The translations under genes were made by a program, and so were the position numbers. This document shows positions 41,645 to 49,169 of a stretch of 64,000 nucleotides of DNA, one piece after another (within the stretch, counting starts at the first letter, position 1; each line of letters opens with the position of its first letter). The notes under the pieces were generated by a model. That model saw only the letters and a list, made by a program, of their open reading frames with translations. It ran no database searches and was not told the DNA's origin. Source of the DNA: Enterobacter_D sp963521185 (lineage in GTDB: Bacteria; Pseudomonadota; Gammaproteobacteria; Enterobacterales; Enterobacteriaceae); assembly GCA_963521185.1 (NCBI GenBank), contig CAUQTV010000009.1, positions 85,437 to 149,436 of the forward strand. The letters are read 5' to 3'.

Positions 41645-42208
41645 TTAGCTGATGAGAATGCGCTCAGCCCAAACGCTGACATCATCACCGCTGCCCAGAT
41701 CCGGCTGAACCAGTCCGTTGACCATAAAGGTCGGCGAAACATGGATCCCGTTCTGGCGCGAATATTTACAGTGCCACTTGATCAGCGTCTGCAAATCCGC
41801 ACGAGCAAACGGCACGGAGACATCCACACCGCTGTAATTTTTCAACCGCGCGATGATGTCGTTAGGCGTGGCGTCCATGTTCGGACCGCTGCAATGGTCG
41901 GTGAATTCAAACTCTTCACGGTGATCGGCAACCGCCTGCATCACTTTTCGTGCCGCATCCCGGCCATTCGGCAGCGTTGATGCCGCCAGGATGTAACGCA
42001 CAATCACCCCCGAGAAGAGATGCCACGGCTGCGACTGCAAACGGATTTTAACCGTCACCTTGTCTTCACCGAGATGCGTCAACAGCGCATCCAGCTTATT
42101 AAACGCTTTCACTGAATAGGGACAGGTTGGCTCAAGAAACATTTCAAAAGTACGTGGACCGTGGCCCCATTCGAGCGGCTGCGGGTTCAGAGCAGTGTGC
42201 TGACTCAT
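41645..42208 (-). CDS. DsbA-like thioredoxin-fold protein with CPYS site
   Basis: 187 residues without a signal peptide. After the first strand (TFEMFLEPTCPYSVKAFNKL) the active site reads C29-P-Y-S, so the resolving cysteine of CxxC is replaced by serine; other cysteines are at SGPNMD-proximal HCSG and KWHCKYS. A cis-Pro loop (VSPTFMVNG) completes the thioredoxin fold. A monothiol site suggests a glutathione-dependent or isomerase-type reaction rather than a standard oxidoreductase. Located directly upstream of yghU, which supports a shared thiol role. Confidence 0.75.
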   Translation of the reverse strand: MSQHTALNPQPLEWGHGPRTFEMFLEPTCPYSVKAFNKLDALLTHLGEDKVTVKIRLQSQPWHLFSGVIVRYILAASTLPNGRDAARKVMQAVADHREEFEFTDHCSGPNMDATPNDIIARLKNYSGVDVSVPFARADLQTLIKWHCKYSRQNGIHVSPTFMVNGLVQPDLGSGDDVSVWAERILIS

Positions 42209-42588
42209 AGTAACTCCTGATGTTGTGGGTGTTTTTCGCAGTGTAACAAAAAGGTGAGAGAGGGGAATTGGTAAAAGGGTTCATTTAAGGCACAGGCACC
42301 GGGAAAGAGGCGTGCCGATAAATAATCGTGCTTTCAAATGTGATCATTGCACTATTTTCGGACTTTTTTTACTGAAGAAAAGGGCTGGATGAGGATTTTA
42401 TTAGGATATTTCTAATTCATTTTTGACCTATCGATACTGATTACCCGACAGGTGAGTCCCCGTTTTTAATTATATAGCACCACTATTTTCAGTAAAACCG
42501 GAGGTATTTACTGGGTGTCTTAAAAAAGGGAGCGATTTACGCCAGACATTATGAACCCTACAAAAGTAATAAAATATTTCAACAGGGT

Positions 42589-42606
42589 AATATTCTTAAG
42601 AATATT
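42589..42606. promoter_or_regulatory. 18-bp perfect palindrome upstream of tssB
   Basis: AATATTCTTAAGAATATT, centred about 125 bases before the tssB start and about 27 bases upstream of the predicted -35 element. Its symmetry and position suggest an operator; the binding protein is unknown. Confidence 0.5.
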
Positions 42607-42633
42607 CTAACGGCAGCAGTTTGATCTGTTTAT

Positions 42634-42663
42634 TTGATAATTGAAGGCGTAATGCTCTATTAT
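42634..42663 (+). promoter_or_regulatory. Predicted sigma-70 promoter of the T6SS operon
   Basis: TTGATA, an 18-base spacer, and TATTAT. A start about 42671 would give a leader of ~50 bases before tssB, which has AGAGGG as ribosome binding site. Confidence 0.55.
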
Positions 42664-42722
42664 CGTCGGCTGCGAAATGAGTTCGAAAAACCATCATACG
42701 GCGATAGGCAAAGAGGGATTTT

Positions 42723-43220
42723 ATGAGTGACAGTTTCCAACGAGAAATACCCAAAGCACGTATTAACCTGAAGCTCGACCTGCACACGGGCGGCGCGCAA
42801 AAGAAAACGGAACTTCCGCTGAAATTACTGGTAACCGGTGATTTTAGCCATGGTCAGGAGACCGCGCAGTTATCTGAACGATCCAAAATCAACGTTAATA
42901 AAAACAATTTCAACAGCGTGCTCGCGGAGTTTTCTCCTCGCGTGAACCTGACCGTCGCCAACACCCTGGCGGGAGACGGTAATGAAGAAAATATCAGCCT
43001 GACGTTTAAGAGCATGAATGACTTCACGCCCGAACAGGTTGCCCGCCAAATCCCCCAGCTCAAAGCCATGCTCTCGATGCGCAATCTTCTTCGCGATCTC
43101 AAGGCGAACCTGCTGGATAACCAGGCTTTTCGTAAAGAGCTGGAAAAAATCCTGCTGGATCCCGCACTGAGCAGCGAATTGCGCAGTGAACTGTCAGCCC
43201 TGGTGCCTGAACAGGCCTGA
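42723..43220 (+). CDS. tssB: T6SS contractile sheath small subunit TssB (VipA)
   Basis: 165 residues beginning MSDSFQREIPKARINLKLDL. The conserved block ELPLKLLVTGDFSHGQ and the C-terminal helix region FTPEQVARQIPQLKAMLSMR, which pairs with TssC, are intact. TssB and TssC polymerise into the cytoplasmic sheath that contracts to drive the Hcp tube. First gene of the T6SS operon, followed by tssC after ~40 bases. Confidence 0.97.
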   Translation: MSDSFQREIPKARINLKLDLHTGGAQKKTELPLKLLVTGDFSHGQETAQLSERSKINVNKNNFNSVLAEFSPRVNLTVANTLAGDGNEENISLTFKSMNDFTPEQVARQIPQLKAMLSMRNLLRDLKANLLDNQAFRKELEKILLDPALSSELRSELSALVPEQA

Positions 43221-43260
43221 ACGGCGGCAATGTTTAACGGATTAACGAGAGAAAATGCTG

Positions 43261-44802
43261 ATGTCTGTAAAAAATGAAAACGCCACCCTTGGTGAAAGCG
43301 TGGTACTTGAGCGCCCGGAAGCGGGCCGGGTTTACGCCTCGCTGTTTGAAAAAATCAATCTCAACCCGGTGTCACGCCTAAGCGCGCTGGATGTCTGGCA
43401 GGACGCGCAAGCGATGTCCGACGCCACCGTCGATGAGCGTCTTACCGCAGGTATGCAGGTGTTCCTGGAGTGTCTGCGCCAGGCTGGCACCAAAATTGAA
43501 AAGCTGGATCGTTCGCTGATTGACCACCACATCGCCGAACTGGACGAGCAGATCAGCCGCCAGTTGGATGCGGTGTTGCACCACCCGGAATTCCAGGCCG
43601 TCGAGTCATTATGGCAGGGCACAAAATCACTGATTGATAAAACCGATTTCCGCCAGAACGTGAAAATCGAACTGCTCGATCTCTCTAAAGACGATCTGCG
43701 TCAGGATTTTGAAGATGCGCCGGAAGTGATCCAGAGCGGTCTTTATTTGCAGACCTACGTCGCGGAATACGACACGCCAGGCGGTGAGCCGATCGGCGCG
43801 CTGATTTCAGCCTATGATTTTGATGCTTCCGCACAGGACGTGGCGCTGCTGCGCAATATCTCCAAAGTTTCTGCGGCGGCGCACATGCCGTTTATCGGAT
43901 CCGCTGGCCCGAAATTCTTCCTCAAAGAGTCCATGGAAGAGGTGGCGGCAATCAAAGATATCGGCAACTATTTTGATCGTGCGGAATACATTAAATGGAA
44001 GTCGTTCCGCGAGACCGACGATTCACGCTATATCGGCCTGGTGATGCCGCGCGTGCTGGGTCGCCTGCCGTACGGTCCGGACACCGTGCCGGTGCGCAGC
44101 TTTAACTATGTTGAAGAAGTTAAAGGCCCGGATCACGACAAATACCTGTGGACCAACGCCTCTTTTGCCTTCGCGGCCAACATGGTGCGCAGTTTTATCA
44201 ATAACGGTTGGTGCGTGCAGATCCGTGGCCCGCAGGCGGGTGGCGCGGTGCAGGATCTGCCGATCCACCTTTACGATCTGGGCACCGGCAATCAGGTGAA
44301 AATCCCGTCGGAAGTGATGATCCCGGAAACGCGCGAATTTGAATTTGCCAATCTGGGCTTCATTCCGCTGTCGTATTACAAAAACCGTGACTATGCCTGC
44401 TTCTTCTCGGCGAACTCCACCCAGAAGCCCGCGCTGTACGACACCGCCGATGCCACCGCCAACAGCCGCATCAACGCGCGTCTGCCTTACATCTTCCTGC
44501 TTTCACGCATTGCGCACTATTTGAAACTCATCCAGCGCGAAAACATCGGCACCACCAAAGACCGCCGTTTGCTGGAACTGGAACTTAACACCTGGGTGCG
44601 CGGACTGGTGACGGAAATGACCGATCCCGGCGACGAATTGCAAGCGTCTCACCCGCTGCGTGACGCAAAAGTGATCGTTGAAGATATTGAGGACAACCCA
44701 GGCTTCTTCCGCGTCAAGCTGTTCGCCATTCCACATTTCCAGGTGGAAGGCATGGACGTGAATCTGTCTCTGGTTTCCCAGATGCCGAAAGCGAAATCGT
44801 AA
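43261..44802 (+). CDS. tssC: T6SS contractile sheath large subunit TssC (VipB)
   Basis: 513 residues from the ATG at 43261, which is nine bases from ACGAGAG; an ATG two codons earlier is too close to that site. Characteristic segments are EFQAVESLWQGTKSLIDKTD, PFIGSAGPKFF, GLVMPRVLGRLPYGPDT and the C-terminal FRVKLFAIPHFQVEGMDVNL. It forms the sheath with TssB and is recycled by ClpV. Normal length. Confidence 0.97.
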   Translation: MSVKNENATLGESVVLERPEAGRVYASLFEKINLNPVSRLSALDVWQDAQAMSDATVDERLTAGMQVFLECLRQAGTKIEKLDRSLIDHHIAELDEQISRQLDAVLHHPEFQAVESLWQGTKSLIDKTDFRQNVKIELLDLSKDDLRQDFEDAPEVIQSGLYLQTYVAEYDTPGGEPIGALISAYDFDASAQDVALLRNISKVSAAAHMPFIGSAGPKFFLKESMEEVAAIKDIGNYFDRAEYIKWKSFRETDDSRYIGLVMPRVLGRLPYGPDTVPVRSFNYVEEVKGPDHDKYLWTNASFAFAANMVRSFINNGWCVQIRGPQAGGAVQDLPIHLYDLGTGNQVKIPSEVMIPETREFEFANLGFIPLSYYKNRDYACFFSANSTQKPALYDTADATANSRINARLPYIFLLSRIAHYLKLIQRENIGTTKDRRLLELELNTWVRGLVTEMTDPGDELQASHPLRDAKVIVEDIEDNPGFFRVKLFAIPHFQVEGMDVNLSLVSQMPKAKS

Positions 44803-44817
44803 GGCGGTGACTCAGGG

Positions 44818-46155
44818 ATGAAAATTTACCGTCCACTCTGGGAAGATGGGGCCTTTTTGGCCCCACAACAGTTCCAGCAACAGGCCTTGTGGGATGCGCA
44901 TGTCACCGATGTGATTGCACGCATGGGGCTGGCTAACCCTTGGGGCGTCATCGCTGCGGAATTTGACGATGCTGCACTGGGCTTATCACGTCTTAACGCG
45001 ACCAAAATTGTCGTGCGCTTTCCTGATGGCACGCTGGTGGACACTGATCTCTCGGATAATCTCCCTCCTGCCTGTGATGTCTCTGCCGCGTCGGCACAAG
45101 GTTACGTTGAAGTGGTACTTGCGCTGCCTCTGCTCAGCGCCAATGGTGGCAATCTTGATGATGGTCACGACAGTGAGCGCCCCCGTCGCTGGAAACCGGA
45201 ACGCGTTCAGGTGCAGGAATTGGCGGGAATAGAACGTGGTGAGCTGGCGGTTCTTCGTCACGCATTGACCTTACGTCTCGCGACGCAGGAAAACACGGCC
45301 TATCTGACCTGTCCCGTCACGCGTCTTGTGCGTAACGCGCAGGGTCAGTGGAGCCGCGACGTTACGTTTATACCGCCAATGCTCAGTTTATCTGCCAGCC
45401 CTAAGCTGGTGGAAGAAATGGGGGATTTGCTTAATCGCCTTCAGTCTCGCCGTGAGCGTCTCATGGGTATGCGCCGCGAGAGCAATGCGCGTATGGCTGA
45501 TTTTGCCATCGCCGATGTCACATTATTCTGGCTTCTGAATGCCCTGAACAGTGCTGAACCCATACTCGTAGAACTGCTCCAGGCGCCCGATCGTCATCCG
45601 GAGCTGATCTACCGGGAGTTAGTGCGACTTGCCGGGAGCCTGCTGACGTTTTCACTGGAGAGCAGTGCAGCAGACATTCCGGTTTACCAGCATGCATTGC
45701 CAGAGCAGGTATTCCCGCCGTTGCTGGCATTACTCGATCGTCTGCTGGAAACAACGCTCCCATCGCGAATGATCAGTATCGAGCTTGAACACGACGATCA
45801 GATCTGGAAGGGATTGTTGCACGATGCGCGGTTACGTGAAGGTGCAGATTTCTACCTTTCTGTACGATCGTCGATGCCCAACCACGAACTTCAAATCAAA
45901 TTTCCGCAACTGTGCAAAGCAGGTAGCCAGGATGACGTCTCCGATGTGGTGAATGTCGCGTTGAGTGGCATGGTCATCAAACCGCTAAGCCATGTCCCTG
46001 CGGCGATCCCATTACGCCTGGAGAATCAATACTTTGCCCTCGATTTAAGTACGGATGCAGCCCGCGCCATGCTTGAGGCCGGAAGTTGTACCTTCTACAC
46101 CCCGAAATCTTTGGGGGATGTAAAACTCGAACTCTACGCGGTGCTGCGCACATGA
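44818..46155 (+). CDS. tssK: T6SS baseplate protein TssK
   Basis: 445 residues beginning MKIYRPLWEDGAFLAPQQFQ, the family's hallmark opening. The trimeric TssK links the baseplate to the membrane complex via TssL and TssM. The middle part (PMLSLSASPKLVEEMGDLLN) and the C-terminal domain are present. Its stop overlaps the tssL start by ATGA. From here to tssM the base composition is slightly lower in GC than tssBC. Confidence 0.95.
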   Translation: MKIYRPLWEDGAFLAPQQFQQQALWDAHVTDVIARMGLANPWGVIAAEFDDAALGLSRLNATKIVVRFPDGTLVDTDLSDNLPPACDVSAASAQGYVEVVLALPLLSANGGNLDDGHDSERPRRWKPERVQVQELAGIERGELAVLRHALTLRLATQENTAYLTCPVTRLVRNAQGQWSRDVTFIPPMLSLSASPKLVEEMGDLLNRLQSRRERLMGMRRESNARMADFAIADVTLFWLLNALNSAEPILVELLQAPDRHPELIYRELVRLAGSLLTFSLESSAADIPVYQHALPEQVFPPLLALLDRLLETTLPSRMISIELEHDDQIWKGLLHDARLREGADFYLSVRSSMPNHELQIKFPQLCKAGSQDDVSDVVNVALSGMVIKPLSHVPAAIPLRLENQYFALDLSTDAARAMLEAGSCTFYTPKSLGDVKLELYAVLRT

Positions 46156-46805
46156 ATAAAGCTGAACTCGCTCAAATCGAACGTATTTTTTATCCGGGCT
46201 GGTTAATGGTCAGCCAGTTGCGCAGCGGGCAAGAGGTCAAAGAGGGGGAAAGCCTGTATCGGCATGCGTGTCGTCTGGTTCAGGATGCTCAGACGGCGTT
46301 GAGTGAAGCGGGTTACAGCGATACGAGCCGTGACCATATGCTGTACGCATATTGTGCATTACTGGATGAAAGCGTACTCAATCGGGGCAAAAAAGATGAT
46401 GGCTATCTGATATGGCGTCGTGATCCTCTGCAGGCGCATTTCTTCGGCAACCTGCGTGCAGGTGAAGAGTTGTGGGAGCGCATTCGCGATCTACTAAAGG
46501 AAACATCGCCGGATATCGCCGTGCTCACCTGCCTTTACCGCACTTTGCAGCTGGGATTCGTCGGCGAGTTTCGTGCACAAAATAATGAGCGACGTGAGGA
46601 TATTGTTCGCGCGCTGGGGGAGCGGGTACCGTCGTTCACTCTGGCTCAGGATGCCCCCATTGTTGTCAGAGCATCGCGCTTACGCAGTGGGCGTCGCTTT
46701 TACTGGCTTGCCTGGTTCGTGGGTGCAACAGCGTTGGCTGTGCTCTGGTTTTGGCTATCTTCCACCCTCACCGACATGGTGAATCAAATAGTCAGGCCGG
46801 GGTAA
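46152..46805 (+). CDS. tssL: T6SS inner-membrane protein TssL (DotU/IcmH)
   Basis: 217 residues from the ATG overlapping the tssK stop. The cytoplasmic hook-like domain has YAYCALLDESVLNRGK and LYRTLQLGFVGEFR, as in DotU, and the C-terminal membrane anchor is FYWLAWFVGATALAVLWFWL. It is the short form without a peptidoglycan-binding domain; that role is probably supplied by the OmpA-family protein encoded next. It binds TssK and TssM. Confidence 0.94.
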   Translation: MNKAELAQIERIFYPGWLMVSQLRSGQEVKEGESLYRHACRLVQDAQTALSEAGYSDTSRDHMLYAYCALLDESVLNRGKKDDGYLIWRRDPLQAHFFGNLRAGEELWERIRDLLKETSPDIAVLTCLYRTLQLGFVGEFRAQNNERREDIVRALGERVPSFTLAQDAPIVVRASRLRSGRRFYWLAWFVGATALAVLWFWLSSTLTDMVNQIVRPG

Positions 46806-46808
46806 GCG

Positions 46809-47774
46809 ATGCGTGACGTTTACCTAAGCTTGTTGACGATGCTGGCAGCCATTTTGGGCCTCTGGCTCATTCTTGGTTTCTGGCCATTATCAATAAGTAG
46901 CCAGGCGGTGCTGAGCTTGCTGGTCGTGCTCATCACGTGCGTAACACTCTGGCGGCAATGGCGCTTGTCATTGTCGCGGCACACCGTCGACCGGATCCTG
47001 CACGATGACAATTTGCCGCCAGAAGATTTTCAGGGCGCGGTCATTCTGGCCTGTGGGGACAGTGCAGCCTTGTTCAGTCATGACGTTCCACACCGTGAAA
47101 CCCGACAGGGCTGGTATCTCAAGGTCAATGATCCTGAGCAACTCTTAATTCTGGCGCAGCACCTCAGCCTGTTGCGCCCGGCGCTGATCGCGCAGATTTC
47201 GGTGATGCTGGCTATTTTGCCGGAGCAGCATACTTCACATGAAGAATTCACGTCGCAATTGCGTGGCTGGCAGCGTGGGGTGACGCAATGCCGGCGATGG
47301 CTAAATGGGCTGCCGCCCGTATGGACCGTGACCTGGATTTCATCCGCAGAGGTATGCGCAGGCAGCAATGCGACGTGGTTTAGCGTGCTGAATAACCGGG
47401 ATGCTATTCAGCTTTATCAGCCTGGGCATGGAAATCTGTCGCTCACGGAGTGGGTCAGCGAGAGTGATAGCGCGGGTCGTTTTAGCCGACTGAGCCAGGT
47501 GCTTTGGATCGATAGTTTACTGGCCTGGCAACATGCGGCTGTAAATGCCCTGTTGTCTGTACGCTACGGTGAACTCCCTGTGTTAATTCCTTGCGCTCAG
47601 AGTATGTGTTTGACGGCGGTCAGCGGTGTGTCTGGCAATCTTTGGCAGCGCCATATCACCACATTAACGGCTCTGACACCCCCTGTGATCAGTGAAGCAG
47701 AGCTCTGCTCTCACATCTACCGCGTCGTCACGGAATCAGCCGTCGGATGGTGTTCTGGCAACGCGCGGGTTTAG
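46809..47774 (+). CDS. T6SS-associated OmpA-family membrane protein, N-terminal part (split gene)
   Basis: 321 residues. Two N-terminal membrane segments (LLTMLAAILGLWLILGFWPL and QAVLSLLVVLITCVTLW) lead into a cytoplasmic domain (PPEDFQGAVILACGDSAALF). The frame ends with ESAVGWCSGNARV and a stop at 47774, while the following frame carries a membrane helix and OmpA domain that in related clusters I recall as the continuation of the same ~560-residue protein. A one-base loss, or a small indel, around 47745-47760 would explain the break. It could also be two overlapping genes. Confidence 0.7.
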   Translation: MRDVYLSLLTMLAAILGLWLILGFWPLSISSQAVLSLLVVLITCVTLWRQWRLSLSRHTVDRILHDDNLPPEDFQGAVILACGDSAALFSHDVPHRETRQGWYLKVNDPEQLLILAQHLSLLRPALIAQISVMLAILPEQHTSHEEFTSQLRGWQRGVTQCRRWLNGLPPVWTVTWISSAEVCAGSNATWFSVLNNRDAIQLYQPGHGNLSLTEWVSESDSAGRFSRLSQVLWIDSLLAWQHAAVNALLSVRYGELPVLIPCAQSMCLTAVSGVSGNLWQRHITTLTALTPPVISEAELCSHIYRVVTESAVGWCSGNARV

Positions 47775-48505
47775 TGAGCGGCCTGTTTTTGGCGTTGGCC
47801 ATGCTGGCTTCCTTCGTCAATAACCAGCGGCTGGTTCGCAGCGTGGCTGACCATCTCGCGCAGTATCACTTTCTCAACGAAGATCCGCCTGCGCCTAAAA
47901 TCCAGGCCCAACGGCGTTTACGTGCAGATAGTCATCTGCTGGATGGCTGGCAACAGCGCGGTGAACCACTGCGTTACCGTCTGGGTTTATATCAGGGGTT
48001 GCGCCTGGTTCTCCCGATTCAGGCTGCCCTCAATGACTGGGCTCCTCCACCGCCTCCAGCACCCGTTATCGACCAGATTGTCATTGGACCCAAGCCCGTC
48101 AGCCTCGACAGCATGTCGCTTTTCGATTCCGGAAAACATGCGCTTAAGGCCGGTTCAACAAAGCTTCTGGTTAATTCACTTGTCGACATCAAGGCGAAAC
48201 CAGGATGGTTAATTGTCATTGCCGGACACACCGACAACACCGGCAATGTACAAATGAATCAGACGCTTTCACTCAAGCGCGCCGAAGCGGTGCGTAACTG
48301 GATGCGTGATACCGGCGACGTGCCGGAAAGCTGCTTTGCGGTGCAGGGCTACGGTCAACGTCGCCCGATTGCAACAAACGATACGGCAGAAGGGCGCGCG
48401 CTTAACCGCCGTGTCGAAATCAGTCTGGTACCGCAGGCCGACGCCTGTCAACTACCGGGCACAACCCCAGCGTCATCTCAGGATGATGACGTTTATCAAC
48501 CCTAA
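47747..48505 (+). CDS. T6SS-associated OmpA-family protein, C-terminal part with peptidoglycan-binding domain
   Basis: 252 residues from an ATG that overlaps the previous frame by 28 bases. A membrane helix (AGLVSGLFLALAMLASFV) is followed by a coiled region, a proline-rich linker (APPPPPAPV), and an OmpA/MotB domain with SLFDSGKHALK, VIAGHTDNTGN and NRRVEISLVP, the peptidoglycan-binding signature. Together with TssL it would anchor the T6SS to the cell wall. Whether it is made on its own or needs a frameshift is unresolved. Confidence 0.75.
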   Translation: MVFWQRAGLVSGLFLALAMLASFVNNQRLVRSVADHLAQYHFLNEDPPAPKIQAQRRLRADSHLLDGWQQRGEPLRYRLGLYQGLRLVLPIQAALNDWAPPPPPAPVIDQIVIGPKPVSLDSMSLFDSGKHALKAGSTKLLVNSLVDIKAKPGWLIVIAGHTDNTGNVQMNQTLSLKRAEAVRNWMRDTGDVPESCFAVQGYGQRRPIATNDTAEGRALNRRVEISLVPQADACQLPGTTPASSQDDDVYQP

Positions 48506-48518
48506 TGGAGTAAATCTG

Positions 48519-49010
48519 ATGGCAATTCCTGTTTATCTTTGGCTGAAAAACGACGGCGGCGCGGATATCAAAGGTTCTGTGGACGTTGAAGATCGTGAAG
48601 GCAGCATTGAAGTCGTTGCTCAAACGCACAGCCTGTATATCCCGACGGATAACAACACGGGCAAATTGACCGGCACTCGCATCCACACGCCATTTAAATT
48701 CACCAAGGAAGTCGATTCTTCCAGCCCGTATTTGTACAAAGCGGTGACCACCGGGCAGACCCTGAAATCGGCTGAATTCAAGTGGTACAAAATCAGCGAT
48801 GCGGGCCAGGAAGTGGAGTACTTCAACACCAAACTGGAAAACGTGAAGGTAGTGAAGGTTAATCCGGTCATGCATGACATTAAAAACCCTTCGTTCGAGA
48901 AACATAACCACCTCGAAGAAGTCGAGCTGCGTTACGAAAAAATCATCTGGACCTACAAAGACGGCAACATCATTCATTCCGATTCCTGGAACGAACGCGC
49001 CACCGCGTAA
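48519..49010 (+). CDS. hcp: T6SS tube protein Hcp
   Basis: 163 residues from MAIPVYLWLKNDGGADIKGS, with GGAG eight bases upstream. The frame is open about 71 codons further 5' into the OmpA gene but that part is not Hcp. Family motifs GSVDVEDREGSIEVV, HTPFKFTKEVDSSSPYL and LRYEKIIWTYKDGNI are intact. Hexameric rings of Hcp stack into the tube that is fired and can carry small effectors in its lumen. Confidence 0.97.
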   Translation: MAIPVYLWLKNDGGADIKGSVDVEDREGSIEVVAQTHSLYIPTDNNTGKLTGTRIHTPFKFTKEVDSSSPYLYKAVTTGQTLKSAEFKWYKISDAGQEVEYFNTKLENVKVVKVNPVMHDIKNPSFEKHNHLEEVELRYEKIIWTYKDGNIIHSDSWNERATA

Positions 49011-49169
49011 GCCTGCCGCGGACGGGGTCTCCCGTCCGCATTTTTTGCTGAGCGCCCGCGATGCGGTCGTTGAGTAAAGAATCCCACAATCCGGAAATGG
49101 ACCTCGTGCGCTTCGGTTACAGCGATGGCGGTAGCGTACCTGATGGTCACTGACAGTGAGTTTATGAAC

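Larger units (their letters stand above)
42209..42722. other. Non-coding region upstream of the T6SS operon
   Basis: 514 bases of AT-rich DNA without a convincing gene. It holds a half-matching CRP-like sequence (AAATGTGATC at 42336-42345), an 18-bp perfect palindrome and a sigma-70-type promoter close to tssB; the last two are listed separately. No sigma-54 (-24/-12) element was seen. Confidence 0.6.

Noticed and set aside
48306..48518. N-terminal extension of the hcp frame
   Set aside because: It overlaps the OmpA-domain coding sequence; a good ribosome binding site precedes the canonical Hcp start at 48519.
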